A program made the position numbers and the translations under genes. This document shows positions 26,546-37,911 of a DNA stretch of 64,000 nucleotides, in pieces. The notes under the pieces are model-generated. The model saw only the letters and a program-made list of their open reading frames with translations. It had not been told where the DNA came from and made no database searches. This DNA is from Flammula alnicola (taxonomy: Eukaryota > Basidiomycota > Agaricomycetes > Agaricales > Strophariaceae): NCBI GenBank assembly GCA_015499995.1, contig JADNRV010000053.1:62001-126000 (forward strand), in the 5' to 3' direction. Each line of letters opens with the position of its first letter. The stretch's first letter is position 1.

Positions 26546-26919
26546 CCACGTCCGGTGTGTTGAAGAGCACATGAGTGATCCAGTTTGTTGACAAGGACAT
26601 GGCGAGGCGTCAGCAGTCGGTTTCAAGTTGGCACAAGTTTGGATGTCAGCTATTCCAATTGGCATCATGATAACTTCGGAGATTTGTTGTGGCGATATGA
26701 TCCAACGAAGACATATATCCTGATTATACGAGTCACTGATAAGGAAAGTTATCGATGGAGAATGAGTTTGAAAGTTTTTGAAAGAGTTCTCAGTTCGCAA
26801 TGAGCTGAAAGTGAGTTGAAAGTTGGGGACGAGCATATTGTTACGTAATTATGAGCTTTTTTCTGCAATTGGACATCCTCACCTCTTCCGACTTTTCAAG
26901 TTCTTGCCTCAACATCGAA

Positions 26920-28320
26920 ATGAATCCCGAACTCGTCCTTCCAGTCGAAATACTGGACCATATATTCACTTTCATGAGAAACGACCTTCCTTCACTTCGA
27001 GCTTGTGCAAACGTCAACCAAATGTTCCACGATATCGTCGACAAACATTTCTATCATCAAGTCACATTGCATAATATCCAAGCTTCGGACGGTCAGATAT
27101 CCCCCCCTCAATTGTCTAAACTCCTCGTAGATTCACCACATATTGCAAAATACGTCAGATCGCTTGAAATTATTATCGCTTCCCCGGGAATCCTGAAGTG
27201 GTTCATGACACGTTCATTGAACGATGAAGAGATAGCGCCGATTCTTCCTCTGCTTGCGCATCTTGAACGGATATCGGTTACTGGTCGGAGGAGTGGTAGA
27301 ATAGCTTGGGAAAAGCTTCATCCGACCTTCCAGTCATCTCTCATACGCAGTCTTTGCTCGCGTTCCGTGGAGCAAATCGTTGTCAATGGGGTCGACAATT
27401 TCCCTCTATCCTCCCTGAACCATTCCACGGCCCTCAAACGTCTGTCGTTGGTGGGAAACTTCGACCTGAAGCTGGATTTCGGTATCGATGTTGCAAATCT
27501 AGGGCTTTTGCCTGAGAATCTATTCACACGACCACGGCTTGAAGGTCTCGCCATTCGACATTGTTCACCCTCTCTACCAGATATCCTGGAATGGCTTCAG
27601 CAAATTCACGGATCGCCCGATATCAGCGGCCTTGTCGTCCTCGACATTGCAGCACAGCGGTCTGTTGATTTAGACCACTTTACGAGCCTTCTGAAGTTGT
27701 GTTCAAGCACCCTGCGAATCTTAGAATTGGATCCAGGACACGAAGGTTAGAACTGATTCTTTTCTTCCTCCCGATTCTTATTCATTGAATTTATTCTGAC
27801 AGTTAACACGGTGTACAATATGAATGAATTACCTGTCCTGATAAACACCATCTTACCTCCTCCTCCGTTGGACTTGTCAAAAATCTCCCACTTACAAAGC
27901 CTGACCATCGCCGCGAATATTTGGTCTGCAGACGATTTTTGGGTCAGCAGCAATGGAGAAGAAACTTTACAACAGAATATCTATTCGACCCCTTTTTCCT
28001 GGATCATCCAACTCCTCGACACCCTACCTTCTCATCCTCTCTGTCTGGAACGCATTACTCTCGAATTTTCCTTTAGGATCGACAAACACACCCTCGGGAG
28101 GATTAATTGGGGCAATTTGGCGAACACGCTATCGTCAAAGCGGCTTTCATCGCTGCAGCGGGTGGAGTTGTGGGTCTGGTTTGAGAGGACGCCGGGTTTG
28201 GATTGTGATACTCTGGTATCGATGCTGAAAAGCAACGAACATCTTTCTGAATTGATTCAAAGAGGGCTCCTGGTAGTTTTCAAATTGAATTCTAAATACG
28301 ACGTTAACGCCCGCCTATGA
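26920..28320 (+). CDS. F-box protein
   Basis: Predicted substrate receptor of an SCF ubiquitin ligase, 447 residues. Exons 26920-27745 and 27803-28320 join in frame. The N-terminal F-box spans about residues 6-45 (LPVEILDHIFTF...LRACANVNQMFHDI). The remainder is a leucine-rich, repeat-like region without a recognised substrate domain. An in-frame upstream ATG at 26851 exists, but 26920 is preferred because the same start and leader are preserved in the duplicated fragment at 24418 and because the F-box normally begins within ten residues. Such F-box genes are hugely expanded in agaricomycetes; the target is unknown. Confidence 0.82.
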
Positions 28321-28679
28321 GGCTCGTCTAGAGGTGCGAGCAATTCTTTCGATATACAGTTACACGTATTCTAAACTCTTTCACAGTGATTCGCCAACGT
28401 TAATTATTTTAGTCGGTCTCTGGCTCGTTATCAAACACCCATATTTGTACAATATACAAGAGCGATCTTCCGAGCGCCCATCTCGCCGGCGAAAGTGTTG
28501 TCTTGCCACGTGCTAGTCGGATTCGTAGAGGTATCGAGTATTTCATTTGTAGCCTTCAAAGCCCTTCATTATAATTTTCTGACCAGGATCGTTTTGCGAC
28601 ACCTCTAATTGCAAATATTATCTGATAAGATTATACGCTCCTCTTAACAAACGGCTTCACTCCGTCGTCAGCCAAGTTG

Positions 28680-29409
28680 GCTTCAGTGCAGTCCTAGCAA
28701 GACGCTATAGTGATGAGCTGCCGGACAGTGTCAATATCGATATCTTGAGCGTCGCGCTGTTGTCAACATCACTGCGTTTAGACGCATACTATGCGGGTCC
28801 GGGTGAAATTTCACTGCCTTCGAGGCAGTTGATCCACTTCAAGGAGATATCCGAAATCGTGGTTCAACACATCGCTGTTGGCTCTAAACTTGTTTCCGTC
28901 GCTTCAAAGCCTCGAGATAGAGGGTTTCCCTGGAGGCGATATCTTCCTGACGACGCTTCAAGATCTCGTCGTCTTGAAAATGACACGCACCAGATCCGAA
29001 GAATCTACCACTTTTATCGATAGTTTGACGCTTCTTTCGATCAAGGAGATCATCGTTGACGATCCCAATAATATATGTATTCCCTCTGAATGCCATGGTC
29101 CAACGGTTGACATCATCATGTTTATCGCTAGAGGTTTGGATTGGACGCTGTCTTTTGCCACAATCTCATTTGGTAAACCTCCTTCGCCTCGTTCCTCAGC
29201 TAACCTCTTTAGATATCGACCACACGGCGTTCGTTGACCTTCGATGCCTCATTACCATTCAAGGACGTTATCTAGTTCCTGGGTTAAAGACCTTCCATCT
29301 ACGCTGCGCAATCCCAGCACTACGGTATGGAGAAGGCTTTTTCGCCGAAATGAACGATATCGCAGCCTCACGATGCGATGGTTTGGATGACCTCAGAGGG
29401 AACGCCTAA
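28680..29409 (+). pseudogene. F-box/LRR-like gene remains
   Basis: Several plus-strand segments in different frames read as leucine-rich, F-box-partner-like sequence: about 28,745-28,880, 28,866-29,130 (LFPSLQSLEIEGF, TFIDSLTLLSIKEIIVD) and 29,150-29,400 (LLRLVPQLTSLDIDHTAF, GLKTFHLRCAIPAL). I could not find a start with an F-box or splice sites joining all pieces, so decay is more likely than an intact multi-exon gene. It probably derives from the same expanded family as the gene just upstream. Confidence 0.45.
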
Positions 29410-30051
29410 GAACGAATTTCGCATACGCACTGTGAACGGCTACAGACGTTCTGGGTCTCATTCTCAACCATCGAGACTTGTTACCACGCACAGGATATCT
29501 CACTCGCTGGGTAGCAACATCAGCAAAATGTCCCGGGTCCCACGGCACGGACATGCCGGCCTGCGATCAAATCATGATCATGATCATCGCTCATAATCTG
29601 TAAGATTCCTCATAACTTTCTACGGATAGCTCTTAGTTCTCATAGACACATTACATCTCATCTAAAATAAAGGAAATCAAACTGTGAGATATAAGATAGT
29701 TATAGATAATGCAAGTGATTTCAGTGTTCATGAGCTGACTCTGAGCAAGACCAAGTCAAGACCGAGTTCAATCATTGCTGAGATGTAGTCAAACCAGCAG
29801 CCAGTTACAAAGCTATCCCAGCTTCAATATGTGCACATTGTATGGTAGCCATGTTCAAACCAGCATCCAGTTACAAGGCTATCCCAGCTTCAATATGTGC
29901 ATGTTGTATGGTAGCCATGTTTTGATTTTATCCGTGCTATGTCAACTCTAAAATCATCCAATGAATAGAATAAATCAAAATATATTGTTGCAGAATAGTA
30001 TAGATTAGATGATTAAGTAAGATGAATATGTACAATAATTTTCAACGTCGC
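29410..30051. other. AT-rich interval with a 66-bp tandem duplication
   Basis: No gene visible. A two-copy tandem repeat with a 66-bp period covers about 29,789-29,920 (units start at 29,789 and 29,855, both beginning TCAAACCAGCA). The interval probably contains the 3' boundary of the neighbouring DNA transposon, but I could not find its terminal repeat. Confidence 0.5.
29789..29920. repeat. Tandem duplication, 2 x 66 bp
   Basis: Two adjacent copies differ at only a few positions (CAGCAG/CAGCAT, AAAG/AAGG, CACATT/CATGTT). No coding potential. Confidence 0.85.
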
Positions 30052-31655
30052 TCAAGGCTGGGGGTTGGCTGCAGCAGCCTCGGCCGCTTTCCGTGCTCGC
30101 TTATCTGCTGCCTGAGCACGCATCCGCGCGGCCACACTGGTGGTGCCGGCATCATCATCTTCAGATTCTGCTTCTAGACCGCCAAATACAGTGCTAACAG
30201 AATACTGATCAGACATGTTTATTAAGCAAAAGAAAGGATTGCGTACTCTTGCCACCAAGCCAATAGGTCCGCGAGGTCATCTTCCTCCATATCCTTCATT
30301 GCGCCAACGAGTGCGTCATAGAAATCCTTGTATGGCCAACGGCCCTTGGTTGATCCACCCTGACTGAGAACACTCTGGTCCGAGATCACGAAGCGAAACT
30401 TTGAAAGATATTTTTAGTTCTCGATGCACCAGCTGATACGAAAATATAAAGCTTACAATGGTTGCAGCATATGCAATTGAATATATGCTGACTGACCGAA
30501 TGCTGTGAAGTGCAGCATTACCTTTTCTGGTGGAGCGACCACTCGCAGATGAATGCGCAGCACTTGGGCCAATGAAAATATGCAAAAAGGCCTGGAAGAA
30601 ATCAATAACAGATGAAAGAGAACAAAGAAATATTACCTTTAAGACCATGTCTCCTTGCATGAAACCATCAAAGAAATCTGTGGCGGACACTCTTTCATTC
30701 TTCCATAAAAAGAGTGGGAAGTCTTTTGGCTGGACTTTACGGGTGCCGTGTTGAAGGTCTTGCTGGATACTAGGGAAGTAATGTCAGACGAGAAAATAAC
30801 ATTAAAAATAAAAGATACCTCAGATCATCCCAATTGAGATCACAGGGACAGAGCAGCCAGCCAGTAGTCGCATTGTGAAATCCCAATAGATGTCGCGCAT
30901 CGACCGCATCAATTGGCGGCACAAATTTGCGCCAACGGTGCACATTTTGCTTCATGGTGCCAACATCTGACGCACGAGCCTTTGAGCGAGCTTGATCAAG
31001 CTATATCATGGATTCATTCAGACGGACACTCATCCTTCAAGATATAATCAAACTTACCTCACCTGTTACGTGCTGAAGCCCACCCTCGCCGAAGTCAAGC
31101 ACGAGATCTGGAACAAGAGATGCAAGGGAAACTAGGTCCTTGTATTCAGAAACCCAGCGGCAACGTCTATGCAAATTTATAATATTTATTGCAAAAAGAA
31201 AGTTTGTAAGTACCTGAGGTGCTTGCCGGCGTCAAGCAGCATGCCTTCTTCGACAATAGGGCGAAGATCTTCCCACATCAGCCTAAATCGGCCAAAGAAC
31301 CGGCCTTTGAAGGAAAGATAGTCATCGGATACACTGTAGAGAGAGTTTAGCAATTTATAAGGATGCAGTTGATGGAAAAAACTTACTTATTAATTGAGGT
31401 GTCCTGTTCTCCATCAGAAGGAACACCTTCATTGTGTTCGTCGTGTGGTGAATCACGTCTTGATGACTGGCCACTTCCTGCATGGGGAGGACTGGACGAG
31501 CCGGCACTTCCGAGTCCGGGGCTTGATGACCGCGTACCTGAGGAAGAAGACCGTACTGGAGATAGACTGCGACCATTTCTCCGACGATGATAGCCGACAC
31601 TGACGTGGGATGATCTCCTTCTGGGATGGGTTCCGGAGGATCTTCGACCAGGCAT
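30052..31655 (-). CDS. DUF6698-like accessory protein of a Plavaka-type transposon
   Basis: Multi-exon minus-strand gene starting at the ATG at 31655-31653 and ending at 30054-30052. A low-complexity Arg/Ser-rich N-terminus leads to a conserved block with RWVSEYKDLVS and, further on, HLLGFHNATTGWLLCPCDLNWDD. Then come KDFPLFLWKNE, the GPSAAHSSASGRSTRKGNAALH motif region, and an acidic/Ala-rich tail. The order 'large segment, GPSSA, TRxGNA, SxAY' is typical of the basidiomycete proteins now grouped as DUF6698, which often sit next to transposase genes. The biochemical role is unknown. It lies 251 bp downstream of the transposase on the same strand, suggesting one mobile unit. Confidence 0.65.
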
Positions 31656-31906
31656 AGATTACCAAGTTTGAGGAGTTGGAATGAGAGAGCGCGCCTCAAG
31701 TAGTGGCGAGAAAGCTGAGGAGTGGGATCAAGGAAGAGGACGTCCTCATAGTCATGGTGTGAGTTATAAACCAAGGTTTGTTGAACGTTTCCAAACAAAA
31801 GCAAGCATGATCACATGATGCAGACACGACGCGACGCGACACGATGAACTATGTCAGTAGTCGCGAGTTCGACTCTGGATGATAACTAAAAAGGTTTTTC
31901 TGTATG

Positions 31907-34900
31907 TTACATTTCAAAAATATCCTCTCCGAAGTTCTCATCCCCATCATCATCCCCATCAACATCCTCAAGCTCATAGTCATCATCATATTCTTCTTCG
32001 TCGCCACCCTCAACCAAATTAGCTTGTGCAGATTGAATACCCTCGGATTGTTCATCATTTGCGATTTCCACGTATGATTCGCCCGTCAAGGTTTCTTTGA
32101 GCTGACCGTCTTCTCGTGGAAAATCTGGTGGTTGACGATGTCCAACTCCGGTACCAACATAGCGCATCATCATGTCGCGGTCCACAAAACTAGAAAATAA
32201 ATAATCAGCATTCAAATCCAGCAATTGAGCAACAATAGAATTTATTACCGATTGATATAATAGTTTTCCCAGTCTCCAATCAGGGAGTCTCACGCAGAAG
32301 ATCACCCAAGAAGCCGGATGGTTTTTCCCAAAGCAAATGCTGAGATTAGATGACAGGCGCGAATAACGAGTTTTGGATCCAAGAAGCCAAATGCGTCGCG
32401 GTCCTCACTCGGAACAAACCCAAGGCGGTCCAGGCGGAGATTGGAAGGACCGGAATTCCATTCCATGTCACGTCCAAACCACCGCACAAAGAGGAAATCC
32501 ACGCGTTCTGCTTTAGGTGCTTGACCATAGAAAACGTTGGCATGATAGATGCCTAGAACACGAGCATACCAATACGGATGAGTGTGATGGTCGTCCTCGA
32601 AAGAGGGTAGCATGATGTCTCGGCGGCCTGAATTGACATTGACTGTGTCTTGGTCACGTCGTATGTCGTAGGTCGTGAAGTTGAAGGCCACCGTCGCATG
32701 TGAAAAAATAAAGTTATCCTTGATAATCACTTGTGAAAGCTCGCTATCACTGAATTTAGGATCTTCACCGGGTATCGCATTACCATATTTCATCGACAGA
32801 AAATAGGTCTTGAGGCGAGGGAGGAATTTCTACAGAATTTTATCAGAAAAATTGAATAGAATGAGAGAAAACTCATACACGATAAGCCGGGTCTGTTTCA
32901 TTTTGCTCGAGTAGATCTGGTAGGTAAATTTTGTTCTTTTCGTCGCGGGCCATGTGATAGGTCTTGTCCAATTCGGTAGGCTCAATAACATTGATTTCAG
33001 GCGCAATAGTTTGTGAATTTTCGGAGTTCAGCATTTCAAGCTCGTGGGTCATTCGGTCGTGAACAGCCTCCCTGACATCCATCCCAATGATCTGAGGTGT
33101 TGCATTGTTGAAGTTTGTTCGGTTATTGTAGCCTTTGATACGCGTATGTCGGCTTTCTCCCTTGTAACGAGTAAACATTTCAATCAGTGTCACTAATGAA
33201 CATCTATCTGATCACTTACCAGTTTTGTTGAGAGATTGTCCGTTGTACCAGCGAGTTCAATTTGTTCCGCATAGTCAGGGAAAAAGTGCATCTTTGGCGT
33301 CGCCACATTGAAGAATTTTTGTCGTTTACCGGAGCGAGGTTGTGGTACAGTAGCTGCTTTCTCCGGTGTGACTTGGGATACAACAGCTGCATTCTCCGGC
33401 GCGACTTGAACTGGAGGGACTTCGGCAGATGAAGAAGCAGCTGGTTGAGCAGTTTCAGCAACAGGAGCAGATGCCTTTGCGAGTCGACGGGTTGTAGCAC
33501 GGTTGCGGGCTTGGTATTCCTTGTCGGTCTCGAAAGTCTGGAAGTGCTTGCATGTCTCATTGGCAAAATAACGCAATGCTTCTCCCATTAACGTCGTTGT
33601 TTGCCGAAAAATCTGAAGAGTCGTGTCTGTATGCATTCGCAGTTTTGCGAGTGAATGCCAGTAGTTGAGTATGTACAATAGGTCGAGGATAGTTTCGTTG
33701 TGAGGCGAGGGCAACAGGCCCTCAAAGCACGGGATACAGCATTGAAGGATATCTTCATAGTCGCGTGCCGCAAGCTTTGACAAATCCGCAACATTGTAAG
33801 GGAATTTTCGAATTGTTGATCGACCGAATGCAGATACTTGACGGAAACTAGGTAGGTTCAAAGTTAGGTTAGAAAGAGGAACCATCTTCACAAGGACAAT
33901 CATCTTACCGGGCGTTAAATTCATGAACAGCATTCTGTCCATGGGCGTAAAGAATTCGAATAAGATGTAGTAATAAGGCCTTCCAGATGCCGAGTTCAAG
34001 CTCATGCATTAGGTCGACAACGATCAAATCAAAGAAGTTGAGACCGAATTTGTATAGCCGTTCAGAAAATGCGTTCTAAAGATATTGCCTCAGTCATTGG
34101 AATATTGAATCAAGAAATTGAAAACTGAGAAACTTACCACCGTCGGTACCAGAGAATCTGTCTTGAGTAATTCTTCGACATGTGTGCTATTCACGACATA
34201 TCCCTTGCGATAAATCAATTTTCGGGCATCACGAACCCGTGTCTGGCGGTCGTCGTCATCTTTCCGTGCCGTTGACTGCCTGATTTCCATATCTGACGGT
34301 GTTCCAACATTGCCAATCTCGTCTTTCTTGACTTTGCACCGCGGACAAGGACATTGGCCCTTGTCTCGGATTGTAGCCACGAGTACTCTAGTGCAAATGG
34401 TGAATTAGCGTGCTATCCAAAAGAAATCAGAGAACGGATATACTTCTCAGGATAATCCGCAGAGTAGATAAATATTCGAGGGTAAAGTCGACGGCGTACA
34501 CCATCACCGCAATCAACGACAATGCCGTGCTCATAAGCCTCAATAAATTCGTCATCGAGAATAATTCGCCAGCAGCCGTGGAACAATTCACGTCGACAGT
34601 GGGCCAATAACGGTGCTGAAACCTTTCCCGAAGGATCATTCAGAATGAAATCGGTGATGGAATCAGGAAGCTGGGCTGAAATTCAACAAGATGCTTATAA
34701 GGTCACAGGTAAACAAAACATACCGAAGGCAGGAAAGCGACGTTATATCCGGCATTTGCAGATGGTCGACCTCTAATATACTTCGATCCATTGCCAATAT
34801 AGGTATATATTGGCCACAATTTTGCCTGCCCAAATTGTGCGACATGAGTCGCATCTGAATAAAGCATGAGCGGCACAACTGAACGTGGAAGGTCGCATCC

Positions 34901-36313
34901 AGGCTCCGGTGGCGAGGCTTGAAGCAGGCGGTCAGCCTCTAGGAATGCTTTAGATGAGTAAAGCTCGCAAAAAACGCGCTCCTTCTTCTGCGGGTTCCAG
35001 GGCGGGATCCAGTGTTCCTCAAAGGGGTGCCAGTGAAATTCCTTCGAGTGAGGTCCAGAACAAGCCTCCTTCAAGATATTGACAAGGCTGCGGTGATGAA
35101 GGTTCGGCACATAGTACTTTCGCCCCGCCGAATATTCGTCCTCGGAATCCGAGTCATCCTCAGAGTCATTGCCCTGAACCGTTGCCGCTGCTGGATTCCG
35201 CCTTCGTCGTGATGCAGCCTCGCGCTTGGAAGCTTTGGTCTCCTTCTTGCCAGTTGGGATATAGATGGGAACGGCCGAGACTTTCCAGCCGCTGGTCTCT
35301 GTAACTCCACCGGGATTTTTCGCCAATTCGCGATCTAGGCGGTCGAAATCCACACCTTTAAGGTCGTCAATGTTGAAATCTTCGTGCAAAAGAACATCTT
35401 GAAGGAGTTCTTTGCGGCCTTTTTTCGTCTTCTTGCCACCTTTCCAATGAAATCGGTTGAATAGAAATGCTGACATGTTCGGGTATGGATGGATGATGCT
35501 CTCGACGGTCTTTCCCTCGCTTGCCGATGCTTGAGCCGGTGTGGTTTTGGAGCCATCTGGGAGCTGAATGTCGTCTGCCAGAAAATCAGAAAGGTGCGAA
35601 TCTGGGACACCGCTTGGACGCCCGTGGTATGTTCGCACCAAACGGAACTTGTTGATGGCAGTCCTGAGAATACGGCGTATACGAATGCGAAGGGGAGACG
35701 GCGCCCGCAATTCTAACTCTGGGCTTGCCGCGCGTGAGTCCTCGTCATCCGATTGCAGGAAGCCAGGCCCCTCTGGCAGGCTATCCTCTAGCATTGCTCG
35801 CGCACGCTCTGTTAGCCTTATAACTCGTCGAGAAGGAAGTGAGTCCGCCTCCATCTCGACATCAGGCTGTGCAGATGAAGCGCCAGGGTTGGCTGGTTCG
35901 TCTACATTTGCCATTGGTACGTCGTTGGTGTCCGAGAAAGAGGCAGCATCCTAAATGAAATATGAATGTGAGTATCAACTACTAAATGGTTAAATAATTG
36001 TGCGCACCATGCCATGGCTTGATCCCATCTCAGCCTGAGTCAAGGCATTATCGTTTGAAGGCCCCACTCCGAGTCCGGCATCTGGTTTCTGCGACTGCTT
36101 TCTCCTTCGTTTCGCACCGCCCATGAAACGACTGGAGTCGTCTAGGTCGTGATCTGAAAGTTCATGGTGTCGCTTGCTTGAAGTCGAAGGCGACTGCCTT
36201 GAAATGGTTGCAAACAGCCGTCTATCGTGGTCTTTGACGACCTGGCATGTTTTTTCGTGTTGTCGTAGGTTTTTGGCCTCGCGAAATGTTCGCCCACAGA
36301 CACAACGGTGCAT
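31907..36313 (-). CDS. Plavaka-type transposase with N-terminal C2H2 zinc finger
   Basis: Transposase of a basidiomycete DNA transposon, about 1,100 residues over some eleven exons. The start ATG at 36313 opens with a C2H2 finger (CVCGRTFREAKNLRQHEKTC), presumably for end recognition. After an exon boundary at about 35,953 an acidic stretch follows, then the family signature LMLYSDATHVAQFGQAKLWPIY and IGNGSKYIRGRPSAN near 34,850-34,740. Further blocks are CPCPRCKVKKDE, DLMHELELGIWKALLLHLIR across the 34.0-kb intron, WYARVLGIYHANV and VDFLFVRWFGRD. The C-terminus is strongly acidic and stops at 31907. I saw no stop or frameshift within the exons, so this copy may be young. Catalytic residues of the family are not certain enough to list. 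Confidence 0.78.
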
Positions 36314-36579
36314 CGTAGAGCGCCGGCGGTCTCGTCCGGATTCAAGAAGGCAGTAGATATGATAATTCTATCAAAGACAAGAGGAAAAATACTGCATTAC
36401 GATTAGAAAGATGTATGGTGAAGATATCTAAACGAATACTCACCTGTAAGAGGGAACAAAGCGCGAGGAAAGAAAAAATTGCCCGCCCCACCACCCTACC
36501 CATAGTCTATCCGTGGTCGGCCTGTAGTACACCCATGATCGACTCATAATTGGCTCAAGATAGAGCCGTGGTCGAGGAA

Positions 36580-36702
36580 AGCGATCGCGGTAGTTGTGAT
36601 GTAGACGGAAGCAAAATGTTGGACCACGCTTATCGTGGTGGTGCTACAAACCGCTACAAGCCGGCCATGACTATTTCCCACATCACAAACTCCGCGATCG
36701 CT
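36580..36702. repeat. Imperfect inverted repeat with 23-bp arms
   Basis: Arms 36,580-36,602 and 36,680-36,702 are reverse complements except for two positions. Each contains the palindrome GCGATCGC. A smaller hairpin (CCACG...CGTGG) lies in the loop. Its position just outside the transposase start suggests part of the element's end. Confidence 0.7.
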
Positions 36703-37208
36703 CATGCACTATTCTAATTTGCTGGCCTTTTTGCTGATGAACGTCACCTGAACCATGCGAGACGGTATCATTGGATCGGAGTCTTTGGGGAGAATATTCT
36801 GACTTCTTCTTGAACGGTGGTCCTCATCGCAAAGACGCGCGAGACCTTACGCGACCTTACTGACTCCTTGGCTTCTTGAAAGCTATGACCGACTATAAAG
36901 TGGAAAATCCTGTCGATATATATATGTGCGTTTTCAAGCGACCGTTTTCTCCCTTGATCCACGCTGATTCCTTAATCTACAGAAATCGAGGTTGCACCCC
37001 ATACTGTTCTTTCGGAAACCCACTCACTAGTCTCTTGAGCAATAGGAGCCATTGGTCTGCACTAATTCCGACACTGCTCAACGTGGCTAGGGCCTTGCTG
37101 GGCAGACTTATTGTCTGAAAGTAATGTCGAACGGACGAGAGTGAGTCATAGATAACGTGTCGTATTAAATGAGAGTTTATATTTAGTCGCGTCACCTTTG
37201 CCAAGACG

Positions 37209-37547
37209 ACGCGTTTGGACGCGATTATCGGATGAATGGTGAAAGATATCGTGGAAGTTTATTCTGGAACCGTCTCAGCTGCCTCAGTTCTCAGATCCAT
37301 GAGAATTGCGTGGAGAAACCATACTCCAATTAGTGCTGGTTGGCTGGATTACGAAGAATACGTTGCGGACGGGTGATGGATGTTGAAAAGAAGGGATGGA
37401 TTACAAGCCATGCGGCGTGCCCGAGTCATTCTGTGTCATTCCATGCGATGAAAATAGCAATGACTGATCGTTTGAAATCAACGAGACGCGTCTATAGTAG
37501 CAAATAACGCGTCCTGTTGATTGGCGCGTCTCTAATTTAGGCGCGTC
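37209..37547 (+). promoter_or_regulatory. MluI cell-cycle boxes upstream of the ribonucleotide reductase gene
   Basis: ACGCGT occurs at 37,209-37,214, 37,486-37,491 and 37,507-37,512. Two related GGCGCGTC sites lie at about 37,523 and 37,541. In yeasts such boxes bind MBF and drive G1/S transcription of DNA-synthesis genes, including ribonucleotide reductase, so the match to the downstream gene is biologically sensible. Binding here is inference. Confidence 0.65.
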
Positions 37548-37911
37548 AAACCCTAACCCGAGAAACAATCTACAACCATTCCTTGGTCTTTCCTGGGCTG
37601 TGAAAAATCGAATAAAAACATGAAATGGTGTTGAATAATTCAGAGAAATATAAAATATGGTTTACAAGGACGAAGGTGTGCTGTGGATTTGCAGGGAATA
37701 AAAGTCTGCTCTCAATCATCGAAAGCGGGTGATAAGCAACACCAAACATCAAAGCTTAGTCAGTGGTCACGATAAAATTGAGCGCGTTCGTGTTTCGGTT
37801 CTTCGTCTTCTTCCCCCACCAACTCCTCTTCCACACTCTTGCCTTGGATTCCATCTCGTCTCCCATATCTTCCTAAAACCCACGCCAAAGATCCGCCCAA
37901 GCCACAACGCA

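Larger units (their letters stand above)
36314..37911. promoter_or_regulatory. Transposon 5' flank and RNR1 upstream region
   Basis: The left part (36,314 to about 36,720) follows the transposase start and includes a 23-bp inverted repeat around a 77-bp loop (arms 36,580-36,602 and 36,680-36,702, containing GCGATCGC), which may be a subterminal transposase-binding structure. The right part holds MluI cell-cycle boxes for the reductase gene. No gene is seen. Confidence 0.5.

Noticed and set aside
31855..31885. tRNA-like T-arm (GAGTTCGACTC)
   Set aside because: No matching D-arm, anticodon arm or acceptor stem upstream; no tRNA found elsewhere by eye.
29570..36560. Terminal inverted repeats of the Plavaka-type transposon
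   Set aside because: Short similar words (ATGATC, GACTCATAAT) occur on both sides but no consistent repeat longer than chance.
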